A DNA stretch of 8,980 nucleotides from CAZLGO01 sp964559295 (GTDB lineage Archaea; Methanobacteriota; Methanobacteria; Methanobacteriales; Methanobacteriaceae): positions 1 through 8,980 of the forward strand of contig CAZLGO010000071.1 of the NCBI GenBank assembly GCA_964559295.1, given 5' to 3'. Below, piece after piece: positions 1 through 6,087 of this stretch (the first letter of the stretch is position 1; each line of letters starts with the position of its first letter). Position numbers and translations under genes: made by a program. Below the pieces are notes generated by a model that ran no database searches, was not told where the DNA came from, and worked only from the letters and a program-made list of their open reading frames with translations.

Positions 1-55
<55 letters not shown>

Positions 56-70
56 GATATAGGGATGATT

Positions 71-80
71 TATTTAAATA
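71..80 (-). promoter_or_regulatory. TATA box (box A) of the tRNA-Thr gene
   Basis: The palindromic TATTTAAATA is centred about 25 nt upstream of the first tRNA base. This is the normal distance between an archaeal TATA box and the transcription start. It lies in the short gap between the pgk stop codon and the tRNA. The palindrome alone does not give direction; the position does. Confidence 0.6.
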
Positions 81-90
81 CTTTGTGGTT

Positions 91-1314
91 TTAATGTTTT
101 AATGCTACCTCTTTCAACACTTCAATAACAGGAAGTTTTTCACCAGCCAATAAACTTATACAAGCTCCTCCACCGCTACTCATATGATTTATGCCTGAGG
201 AAACACCGATTTGTGCTGCTGCTGCTGCAAGGTGCCCTCCTCCTATTATTGAAAAACCATCTGATGATGAAATTGCATTTAAAACGTCTTCAGTCCCTAT
301 ACTAAATCCCTCTTTTTCAAAAACTCCAGCAGGACCATTTGCAAAGATAGTTTTTGCATCCCTTATAAATTTAGCATATTCTGTTATAGTTTCTGTACCT
401 ATATCATATATAGGGCTATTTGGGATTTTTTTAACCGAAACTTCTACTCTTTCATCATCTATACAGACAGCAACATCAGTAGGTACTTTTATCAGGTCGG
501 GGAATTCTTTTTTGAGTTTTTTTACCATTTTTATGCATCCTTTATAACCTTTGTTTTCTATAAAGTCTCTGTTGACTTTACCTATATTAATGCCAGATGC
601 TAAAAGGAAAATATTTGCAACCAATCCTGTTGTAAGTATAAAATCTGCACTACCTCTCTTTAGGACATTTTTCATGACCATTATCGCATCATCTATCTTT
701 ACACCACCTAAAACATAAATACACGGTCTCTTAACATCTTCCAATGCACCATATAACGACCTAAGTTCTCTGTCCATTACTCTACCGACTGCAGTTGGTA
801 GGGTAATTGCAAATCCGACTAATGAAGGCTGAGATCTGTGGGCTGCAGCAAATGCATCGTTTACAAAATAATCAGCCATGGGGGATAATTTCCGAACCAT
901 ATGTGTTTCTGCTTGCTGCTTTGGGTCTCTTTTTAGGACCTCCTCAGAATAAAATCTGACATTTTCTAAAACAAGTATGTCTCCTCCTCTCATTTTCGAT
1001 ATCTCTTCTCTTGCAGCCTTACCAAAAATATCGTCCACATAACCAACTTCACGACCCAAAACTTTTGAAAGGGTTTTCGCGTGTTGTTCGAGTGTAGTAA
1101 AGTCTTTTTTTCCAGGACGACTTTGGTGAGCCAGCACAACAGTTTTTGCACCTTTTCTTGAAAGTTCATTTATGGTTTCAGCATGTAATCTTATTCTTGT
1201 ATCATCTAAAATCAAACCTGTATTTGGATCTACTGGAGAATTTATGTCTACCCTTACCAAAACTGTTTTATCTTCCAGATCAAAATCATCTATGGTATAG
1301 AATTCAAAGGACAT
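91..1314 (-). CDS. pgk: Phosphoglycerate kinase (archaeal type)
   Basis: Catalyses the reversible phosphate transfer between 1,3-bisphosphoglycerate plus ADP and 3-phosphoglycerate plus ATP; in methanogens it serves mainly gluconeogenesis and is cytoplasmic. The protein is 407 residues, normal for the family. Visible motifs are the substrate loop RVDINSPVD (21-29), HQSRP (63-67), ENVRF (117-121), NDAFAAAHRSQPS (152-164), the hinge/nucleotide lysine region GGVKIDDAI (203-211), the ATP-side ANGPAGVFE (325-333), GGGH (358-361) and a Gly-rich C-terminal SSGGGA (379-384). The ATG at 1314 has a GGAGG ribosome site (1325-1321) six bases upstream. The gene lies 15 nt after tpiA on the same strand, so the two form an operon. 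No truncation or missing key motif is seen. The RVDINSP form, instead of the bacterial NVP, fits an archaeal enzyme. Confidence 0.97.
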   Translation of the reverse strand: MSFEFYTIDDFDLEDKTVLVRVDINSPVDPNTGLILDDTRIRLHAETINELSRKGAKTVVLAHQSRPGKKDFTTLEQHAKTLSKVLGREVGYVDDIFGKAAREEISKMRGGDILVLENVRFYSEEVLKRDPKQQAETHMVRKLSPMADYFVNDAFAAAHRSQPSLVGFAITLPTAVGRVMDRELRSLYGALEDVKRPCIYVLGGVKIDDAIMVMKNVLKRGSADFILTTGLVANIFLLASGINIGKVNRDFIENKGYKGCIKMVKKLKKEFPDLIKVPTDVAVCIDDERVEVSVKKIPNSPIYDIGTETITEYAKFIRDAKTIFANGPAGVFEKEGFSIGTEDVLNAISSSDGFSIIGGGHLAAAAAQIGVSSGINHMSSGGGACISLLAGEKLPVIEVLKEVALKH

Positions 1315-1329
1315 CTTTATCCTCCAGAC

Positions 1330-1998
1330 TCAAATTTTACTTACCAAATCAAGGAGAGCATCCTCTGGGTTCTCAGCAAGAACGATTCCTGATGCAAGAA
1401 GTACGCCTTCTGCACCTAAATCTATTGCAGCCATCAGGTCATCTCCTGTTGAAATACCTGCACCACACAAAACCTTTACTTTTGGATTTGCATTATGTAT
1501 AGCATCCACGGTTCCCTCAACTATTTCGGGCTCCGCCTTTGAAACAGGTATTCCAGATCCTATAAGTTCTGGAGGTTCTACAGCCACGAAATCAGGATTT
1601 AGGGTTGCAGCAGCAGCACTTGTCTCTATGTTGTTTGTGCATACAACACTGGTCATTCCAAGGTCAGATGTTTTTTTTACGATCCTATCGATCTCAAAAA
1701 GCTTCATCCTCTTCTCAGAATGATTTATCAGTGTACCAGCAGCTCCTGCCTCTCTTACACATTCTAATAATATACTGCCTGTATGCCCTCCAAAATCGAT
1801 TGGATCAACATGTTGAGCCAAAACAGGGATATCCACCTCATTTGAGACCCTGTAGATGTCTGGATGCTGTGGTGCAACAACAATGTTAATACCTGTTCTC
1901 TTGGCAACGCTATCTGAGATTTTTGCAAGTTTTAGAGCATTCGATCCTGTAGATTCCAAATACGTTTTAAAATTCAAAATTATAATTGGAGTTTTCAT
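1330..1998 (-). CDS. tpiA: Triosephosphate isomerase (short archaeal form)
   Basis: Interconverts dihydroxyacetone phosphate and glyceraldehyde 3-phosphate in the cytoplasm. At 222 residues it is about 25-30 shorter than bacterial and eukaryotic enzymes and matches the compact archaeal tetrameric type. The catalytic set is present: Asn9 and Lys11 in LNFKTY, His93 in INHSEKR, and Glu141 at the head of the flexible loop in VEPPELIGSG. Phosphate-binding glycines are in CGAGIS (178-183) and GAEGVLLASG (195-204). The start ATG at 1998 has GAGG (2009-2006) seven bases upstream. It is the first gene of the tpiA-pgk pair, so the two triose-phosphate steps are co-expressed. A minus-strand TATA box at 2049-2058 predicts a leader of about 28 nt that contains the ribosome site. 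Confidence 0.96.
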   Translation of the reverse strand: MKTPIIILNFKTYLESTGSNALKLAKISDSVAKRTGINIVVAPQHPDIYRVSNEVDIPVLAQHVDPIDFGGHTGSILLECVREAGAAGTLINHSEKRMKLFEIDRIVKKTSDLGMTSVVCTNNIETSAAAATLNPDFVAVEPPELIGSGIPVSKAEPEIVEGTVDAIHNANPKVKVLCGAGISTGDDLMAAIDLGAEGVLLASGIVLAENPEDALLDLVSKI

Positions 1999-2048
1999 GA
2001 TTTTTCCTCAGCGATGACCATGATATAATTTCCTTTATTGGACAACGT

Positions 2049-2058
2049 CTATAAAAAC
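2049..2058 (-). promoter_or_regulatory. Probable TATA box of the tpiA-pgk operon
   Basis: On the minus strand this reads GTTTTTATAG. A start about 26 nt downstream, near 2027, leaves a short leader that carries the GAGG ribosome site before the tpiA ATG at 1998. The call rests on spacing and composition only. Confidence 0.5.
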
Positions 2059-2070
2059 ATTGTGATTGCC

Positions 2071-2118
2071 CTTTGATACCTCAGGATCAATTAACCAATA
2101 ATATCATTTGGATCAAAG
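2071..2118. promoter_or_regulatory. Repeated GGATCAA / CTTTGAT motifs between divergent promoters
   Basis: Two direct copies of GGATCAA occur at 2084-2090 and 2110-2116, 26 bp apart start to start. CTTTGAT at 2071-2077 is the inverted complement of ATCAAAG at 2112-2118. The last copy directly abuts the taw1 TATA box, and the group lies upstream of the tpiA TATA box. This layout could be an operator shared by the divergent promoters. The motifs are short and AT-rich, so chance is possible. Confidence 0.25.
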
Positions 2119-2128
2119 CTTATATTTT
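2119..2128 (+). promoter_or_regulatory. Probable TATA box of taw1
   Basis: The sequence CTTATATTTT lies just downstream of a purine-rich stretch (ATCAAAG) that could act as a BRE. A start at about 2150 would leave only 6 to 21 nt before the candidate start codons, and no Shine-Dalgarno sequence is seen there. The 12-mer CTTATATTTTAG recurs exactly at the promoter of the ABC operon. Confidence 0.5.
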
Positions 2129-2170
2129 AGTTTGCAAATAGTTTTTTAGAAATAATTGACAATGATTAGT

Positions 2171-3085
2171 ATGGCACTTTCAGATAAAGATTTAAAAAAA
2201 CTGGAAAAGGCTGGTTATAGATTTGTGGGAAATGGAAAGCATGCTGCAGCTAAGGTATGCCACTGGACAAAAAAAAGTCTTTTAGACCAAGGCGCATGTT
2301 ACAAACAGAAATTCTATGGTATAGAAAGCCACAGATGTTTGCAGATGTCCCCAAGTATTCCATTCTGCCACCAAAAGTGTTTATTTTGCTGGAGAGACAT
2401 TTCAATCACAAAAACAAAATGGATGGAAAATTTTGATGACCCTTGTGTGATAATAGATGGTTGTATTGATGCACAGCGAAATCTTCTTTGTGGTTTTTTT
2501 GGAAATGACAAGGTAAATATGGAAAAATTGAAGGAGGCGCAAAATCCAAGGCATGCTGCAATTTCTCTTGCTGGTGAACCTATGCTCTATCCCATGATAG
2601 ACGAACTCATCTGGGAATTTCACAGAAGAAATTTCACAACTTTTTTGGTTACAAATGGTATGATGCCATCAAAATTAAAAAACCTAACACAAGAACCAAG
2701 CCAACTTTACGTGTCCTTAGATGCTCCAAACAAAAAGGTTTATCAGGAATTATGCAGACCTCAGATAAACCATGGGTGGGATAGATTAAATGAAACCTTT
2801 AGTTTACTATCAAGCTTTAATTGTAGAACGGTTATAAGAATAACCTGTGTTAATGGCTACAATATGCAAAAACCTCATGAATATGCAGATATAATTAAAA
2901 AAAGTAATCCAAATTTCGTTGAGGTCAAAGCATATATGTATGTTGGAGACTCCAGAAAAAGATTAAAGTTGGAGAACATGCCCACATATGAAGAAATATG
3001 CAATTTTGCAAACTCCATAGCAGAAAAATGTGATCGCAAGATTGTGGACAAATCACTTGAAAGCAGAGTTGTACTTTTAGCTTAA
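2171..3085 (+). CDS. taw1: tRNA 4-demethylwyosine synthase (Taw1/TYW1, radical SAM)
   Basis: Builds the tricyclic imG-14 base from m1G at position 37 of tRNA-Phe, using pyruvate and S-adenosylmethionine, as the second step of the wyosine pathway. Numbered from the ATG at 2171 (304 aa), the radical-SAM Cx3Cx2C is Cys66-Cys70-Cys73 followed by WRD. The three N-terminal cysteines of the second iron-sulfur cluster are Cys30, Cys43 and Cys56, each 13 apart, as in the Methanocaldococcus enzyme. SLAGEP (132-137) is the SAM-binding GEP strand. TNGMMP (161-166), YVSLDAP (180-186) and EVKAYMYVG (251-259) also fit the family. The frame is open upstream, with an ATG at 2162 and a TTG at 2156; 2171 best matches the homologue N-terminus from memory. 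No ribosome site precedes any of the three, so leaderless translation is likely. No flavodoxin domain is present, as expected for archaea. Confidence 0.93.
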   Translation: MALSDKDLKKLEKAGYRFVGNGKHAAAKVCHWTKKSLLDQGACYKQKFYGIESHRCLQMSPSIPFCHQKCLFCWRDISITKTKWMENFDDPCVIIDGCIDAQRNLLCGFFGNDKVNMEKLKEAQNPRHAAISLAGEPMLYPMIDELIWEFHRRNFTTFLVTNGMMPSKLKNLTQEPSQLYVSLDAPNKKVYQELCRPQINHGWDRLNETFSLLSSFNCRTVIRITCVNGYNMQKPHEYADIIKKSNPNFVEVKAYMYVGDSRKRLKLENMPTYEEICNFANSIAEKCDRKIVDKSLESRVVLLA

Positions 3086-3088
3086 TAA

Positions 3089-3238
3089 GATTGACCCAAA
3101 GAGCTTATTAAAGTTCATCAAAGAAGCTTTTAGAAAAATTTTCATTAAAAAACCTTTAATAAAGTTCATCAAACAATCCTTTAAAAAAGGATTGACCCGA
3201 AGGGAAATTTTGATCAACCTTTTTCTAAAAGGTTGTTG
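3089..3238. repeat. Tandem degenerate intergenic repeats with three 9-3-9 hairpins
   Basis: Between taw1 and the DUF1002 gene lie three hairpins, each with 9-nt arms and a 3-nt loop. At 3123-3143 the arms are GAAGCTTTT and AAAATTTTC, with one mismatch and one G-T pair. At 3174-3194 they are CAATCCTTT and AAAGGATTG, perfect. At 3215-3235 they are CAACCTTTT and AAAAGGTTG, perfect. The first two are each directly preceded by the same AAAGTTCATCAAA (3110-3122 and 3161-3173), inside an 18-bp repeat with one mismatch (3105-3122 and 3156-3173). A box GATTGACCC(A/G)AAG occurs at 3089-3101 and 3190-3202. Paired changes keep the stems while the sequence drifts, which suggests selection on RNA or DNA structure or decayed copies of a palindromic element. 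The third hairpin ends 6 nt before the next ribosome site. Confidence 0.75.
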
Positions 3239-3241
3239 TAT

Positions 3242-3248
3242 GAGGTGA
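3242..3248 (+). promoter_or_regulatory. Strong ribosome binding site of the DUF1002 gene
   Basis: GAGGTGA matches the 3' end of archaeal 16S rRNA almost fully and sits four bases before the ATG at 3253, which fixes that start. The strength of this site contrasts with the missing sites of taw1, the DUF2119 gene and the FtsX-type permease gene. Confidence 0.75.
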
Positions 3249-3252
3249 TATT

Positions 3253-4119
3253 ATGAAAAAATTAGCAATCGGATTGCTCTTAATGTTGGTTGTTGCAGGT
3301 CCGATTTACGGAGTTTCTGGATTTGTAATAACCTTTGGAGAGACAACTTATGCCAACGCGGCATGGAAAAATTCCATGATAGATTATTTCCAGACCCACA
3401 CTGATAAAGACGTAAAGGATGCTACCACGAAAGTAATAACAGCATCTGAGGTAAACTCGATTTCCAAGAAAATAACAGGAAAAACCTACTCCTCAAGCCA
3501 AATATTCTCCTGTGCAATGGTTGATCTTGGATACGCTCCAGGGATAAAGATCATAGTTGATAAAAACAAAATAAAAGTGGTTACTTCTAAAATGTATGCA
3601 AATGCCCTAAAATCTTGTGGAATCCAGGATGGATACGTTGTGGTATCATCACCTGTTCAAGCATCTGGAGAAGCGGCTTTAACTGGTGTATTAAGGTCTT
3701 ATGAGATTGCTGTAGGTGCCCCAATACCAGAAGATGCGAAAAAAGCAGCTACAGAAGAAATATATGTAGCAACTCAAATGACCCAACAAACTGGTCAAAA
3801 TCCGGATAGAATTGCTGAGTTGTTTGAGAAGGCAAAAAACGAAGCTCAAAACCAAAACCTACAAGACCCAACTCAGATAAAGGTAATCATAATGAACATA
3901 GCCACAAACATGAACATCGATCTCACAGATCAGCAGGCCCAACAGATTGCAGATGCCATTTCAAATTCCCAGAAAGCACAGGGAAATTTAACGGATTTTA
4001 AACAGCAGCTTCAAAATGCTATAGATCAATCAACACAAGCACAGGGCATCTTAAATCAGATAATGAATTACTTAAGGTGGATCTTTGATTATATAAAAAG
4101 TCTGGTATATGGACAATAA
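3253..4119 (+). CDS. Secreted DUF1002 (YpuA-like) protein
   Basis: The function of the family is unknown; Bacillus YpuA is the namesake member. The 288-residue protein starts with a signal peptide: MKK, a hydrophobic core of about residues 4-16, and a likely cut near Gly20-Gly23, so it should act outside the membrane. The diagnostic region is residues 113-151, where SKMYANALKSCGI, a VVVSSPVQASG strand and AALTGVLRSYE match the DUF1002 pattern. Residues 170-265 are Gln/Asn/Ala-rich and predicted helical, possibly a coiled coil. The C-terminus (271-286) is aromatic and amphipathic and could touch the membrane, but no clear anchor is seen. Two cysteines (87 and 122) could form a disulfide. The start is set by GAGGTGA. 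The DUF2119 gene follows by 38 nt on the same strand and is probably co-transcribed. Confidence 0.85.
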   Translation: MKKLAIGLLLMLVVAGPIYGVSGFVITFGETTYANAAWKNSMIDYFQTHTDKDVKDATTKVITASEVNSISKKITGKTYSSSQIFSCAMVDLGYAPGIKIIVDKNKIKVVTSKMYANALKSCGIQDGYVVVSSPVQASGEAALTGVLRSYEIAVGAPIPEDAKKAATEEIYVATQMTQQTGQNPDRIAELFEKAKNEAQNQNLQDPTQIKVIIMNIATNMNIDLTDQQAQQIADAISNSQKAQGNLTDFKQQLQNAIDQSTQAQGILNQIMNYLRWIFDYIKSLVYGQ

Positions 4120-4157
4120 ACAAATGCTTCAACCATCCGATAACAATCATTGATAAA

Positions 4158-4766
4158 ATGGATTATTCTAAGATAATTAAAAAAAGCGCAAGACCAACTC
4201 GTCTTTTTGTTGGAGGAGTTCATGGAAGGGAAGGGATCACTACCATAAAAGCCCTCAATAAGATCAAAAATGAAGACGTAGAAAACGGAAAGCTTATTAT
4301 CTACAATTTCGATGAAAGCAGGTATATAAGCACTCTTGATGAGCAGTATTACAATTCGAAAACAGGAAATAAAATTCAATCATTGATCAAACGCTACAAA
4401 CCTGAAATATACGTTGAATTGCACTGCTATAGAAAAGATAATTACCTAAAACTGACAGATAAAAACAGAAAGGGGAAAGTAGGAGTTCCACCTTTAATAG
4501 AGCTTGAAAAGGGTGTTTTGATAGGTTCTATATCTACATTTATCAGGACTACTTTATTTGATAGGCATGATGTTTGTCTGACACTTGAAGTTCCATGTTC
4601 ACCTTCTTTTGAATCTTTGGATGTTTACGTTAGGGTGTTGAAAGTCATTGCAGGTTCGAAGGATAGATCTGAGATAGAGAACAAATTAAAAATTCATTAC
4701 CCCTCCCAGGTGAAAACAGCTGAAAGGTATGCTTTGGAATTTTTTGGGGATTATCCTCCTTTCTAA
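4158..4766 (+). CDS. DUF2119 protein, probable M14-like metallocarboxypeptidase/deacylase fold
   Basis: I recognise this as the archaeal DUF2119 family, which has no known function. The 202-residue protein lacks a signal peptide or membrane segment, so it is probably cytoplasmic. Several residues line up with zinc-dependent M14 and aspartoacylase/AstE enzymes. GGVHGREG (19-26) contains His22-x-x-Glu25, the classic zinc pair. YNFDESRYIS (49-58), with Asn50 and Arg55, recalls the Asn/Arg substrate-carboxylate region. YVELHCYR (85-92) supplies a third zinc ligand, His89. LTLEVPC (141-147) places Glu144 where the catalytic glutamate sits. The activity is my inference; the family name rests on overall sequence. 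The ATG at 4158 has no visible Shine-Dalgarno, so translation may depend on the upstream DUF1002 gene or be weak. Confidence 0.8.
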   Translation: MDYSKIIKKSARPTRLFVGGVHGREGITTIKALNKIKNEDVENGKLIIYNFDESRYISTLDEQYYNSKTGNKIQSLIKRYKPEIYVELHCYRKDNYLKLTDKNRKGKVGVPPLIELEKGVLIGSISTFIRTTLFDRHDVCLTLEVPCSPSFESLDVYVRVLKVIAGSKDRSEIENKLKIHYPSQVKTAERYALEFFGDYPPF

Positions 4767-4767
4767 A

Positions 4768-4787
4768 AATCTTTTTGTAAAAAGGTT
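4768..4787 (+). terminator. Hairpin and T-run directly after the DUF2119 gene
   Basis: The arms AATCTTTTT and AAAAAGGTT pair, with one G-T pair and the innermost T-A pair probably open. The hairpin starts two bases after the stop codon. The T5 run at 4772-4776 could itself stop archaeal RNA polymerase. The sequence resembles the AACCTTTT/AAAAGGTT hairpin at 3215-3235, so it may be another copy of that repeat doing terminator duty. Confidence 0.4.
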
Positions 4788-4814
4788 GTAGGGTGCTAGA
4801 TCTCCTACGATTTT
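4788..4814 (+). terminator. Second terminator-like hairpin with T-run
   Basis: GTAGG (4788-4792) pairs with CCTAC (4804-4808) around an 11-nt loop and is followed by TTTT at 4811-4814. This could end the DUF1002-DUF2119 transcript. The stem is short, so support is modest. Confidence 0.3.
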
Positions 4815-4973
4815 CTGAGAATTCACATACAAAATCCAGCGTTAGCAGGAATACAAGTCAATAAGAAGCTCAATCGATGATTTTTTCAAATTAGCTAAAA
4901 AAGCATTGTCCTTAAACAAATTACATCGTTATACTATCCGATCAGTTCATAAGTTCATCTCTCTGAATGCACT

Positions 4974-5016
4974 CTTGAAAATTACATTTTCAAGTTTGGA
5001 AATCTTCGATTTTCAA
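4974..5016. repeat. Two back-to-back 9-3-9 hairpins
   Basis: At 4974-4994 the arms CTTGAAAAT and ATTTTCAAG pair perfectly around TAC. One base later, at 4996-5016, TTGGAAATC and GATTTTCAA pair around TTC with a single G-T pair. Both share the TTGAAAAT/ATTTTCAA core and the exact geometry of the hairpins at 3123-3235. AAGTTCATC, part of the head of those repeats, occurs at 4951-4959, 15 nt upstream. They may be drifted members of the same intergenic family. Confidence 0.6.
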
Positions 5017-5188
5017 TTTTTAGCAGGGACTCTTGCATTACTAGGTTACAAAAGAAAAGAAAAGATCCAGAGGTTGCTGTGGCGTGAAAAATCTAGATCT
5101 ATTCTTATATCAATATATCAAACAACTCAACACTTGATCTGACATGTCTCCAAGAAAAGCTGATACAAGCCTTTTAAAGGATTATGCG

Positions 5189-5208
5189 GGTTTTGATGTG
5201 CAAAAACC
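5189..5208 (-). terminator. Possible terminator of the ABC operon
   Basis: On the minus strand GGTTTT and AAAACC can pair around an eight-base loop, and a T5 run lies in the first arm. It is about 45 nt beyond the permease stop codon at 5252. There is no long T-tract after it, so the call is weak. Confidence 0.25.
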
Positions 5209-5251
5209 TCTTTAAACTTATACAAACTCATTTATCAACAATTTCATTACC

Positions 5252-6085
5252 TCAAATATCTCTTCTCTTAAAGAAGGAGTATGCCAGCATCAATGGTATT
5301 ATAATCCATAGAAGTTGGATGAAGATGATGGAGCGTAGGGTAATAAAGCTTGGTGGTGTAAGATTATACCCGAAAACCTGTTTTATATCGAATGCCAGCA
5401 TTACTGCAGTTTGAGTCATGTCCATCGGACTCATGAAAAGGCTTTGCCATAACCAGTTTGGAAGGCTTACAGTACCTCCAAACAAATCATTCCAACTTCC
5501 TCCTGTGGAAAGGTAAATACCGAAGATTATTGTGCCAACAATCATGGACCAGAAGAATATTATGATTCCTGCACCAAGGGAAGTTACCCTTCTTTTACAG
5601 AAAGCAGAAAAGCAAATCGAAAGGCTTAAGTAAACCAGGCCGAGTAAAATGTTAAAACCTATGAATGCCAGGTAGCTACCCCAGTAGCTAGATCCTTCGG
5701 TATAAATGATGATCAACCCAGATAATCCAAACCCCAGTAAGGTTGAGATTACAATCACCATTCCCAATCCAAAGAACTTGCCAAACAGGACTTCTCCTCT
5801 ACTGATTGGATATGATAGAACAATGGAGAGGGAACTACTTTCAGCTTCTCCAGATATCGTTGCATATCCAAGCATGATGGCAATTAGGGGAATAAGCATG
5901 CTGGAGATGCTCAAAAGGGTTGTAACGGTTTCTTCAATGCCGCCTAGATCTCCTCTACCTGCAAGAATGGAGGTGGCGATGGTTAGGATCACGAAGATTA
6001 TTATTATTGCTATTATCCATCTGTTCCTAACATTGTCTGCTAGTTCTTTCTTTGCAATAGCATATACTTTTTTAGGATCTAACAT
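5252..6085 (-). CDS. ABC-2 type (NosY-like) transporter permease
   Basis: Integral membrane subunit of an ABC exporter. The 277-residue protein has a short cytoplasmic N-terminus with the KKELADNVRNRW pattern common in NosY-like permeases. About six hydrophobic segments follow, near residues 23-42, 57-80, 104-128, 137-160, 168-192 and 252-271. The cytoplasmic coupling stretch GEAESSSLSIVLSYPISRGEV (79-99 region) and then GKFFG (102-106) is typical of this family. It is the last gene of the operon, with its ATG only two bases after the stop of the dual ATPase gene and GGAG (6100-6097) upstream, so tight coupling is expected. The CcmA/NatA-like second half of that ATPase is the natural partner. 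The substrate cannot be read from the sequence. Confidence 0.88.
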   Translation of the reverse strand: MLDPKKVYAIAKKELADNVRNRWIIAIIIIFVILTIATSILAGRGDLGGIEETVTTLLSISSMLIPLIAIMLGYATISGEAESSSLSIVLSYPISRGEVLFGKFFGLGMVIVISTLLGFGLSGLIIIYTEGSSYWGSYLAFIGFNILLGLVYLSLSICFSAFCKRRVTSLGAGIIIFFWSMIVGTIIFGIYLSTGGSWNDLFGGTVSLPNWLWQSLFMSPMDMTQTAVMLAFDIKQVFGYNLTPPSFITLRSIIFIQLLWIIIPLMLAYSFFKRRDI

Positions 6086-6087
6086 GG

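Larger units (their letters stand above)
4767..5251. other. Gene-poor gap between convergent transcription units
   Basis: About 485 nt separate the plus-strand DUF2119 gene from the end of the minus-strand ABC operon. An open frame of 78 codons (4906-5142, plus) has no ribosome site, no recognisable domain and an atypical composition. Conceptual translation of other frames gives short pieces broken by stops, with no family I can name. The gap contains terminator-like hairpins near 4768-4814, a pair of 9-3-9 hairpins at 4974-5016, a short palindrome CCTTTTAAAGG at 5170-5180 and a possible minus-strand terminator at 5189-5208. It could be decayed gene remnants, a small RNA locus or plain spacer. 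Confidence 0.6.

Noticed and set aside
2156..2170. TTG at 2156 as the taw1 start.
   Set aside because: It gives an N-terminus five residues longer than the ATG at 2171, which fits the known archaeal enzyme better. No ribosome site favours TTG, though a short-leader start there cannot be excluded.
3089..3238. A CRISPR array in the repeat-rich gap after taw1.
   Set aside because: The repeats are few, degenerate and unevenly spaced (51 and 41 nt), with no unique equal-length spacers and no cas genes nearby.
4906..5142. Plus-strand open frame of 78 codons in the gap after the DUF2119 gene.
   Set aside because: It has no ribosome site or recognisable domain and overlaps the tandem hairpins. It could be a gene remnant, but nothing in the sequence supports a protein.
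4767..5251. An insertion sequence or MITE filling the gap.
   Set aside because: I could find no terminal inverted repeats, target duplication or transposase fragment at the borders.
5184..5414. Plus-strand open frame of 76 codons at the end of the gap.
   Set aside because: About two thirds of it runs antisense through the well-supported ABC-2 permease gene, and it has no ribosome site or domain.
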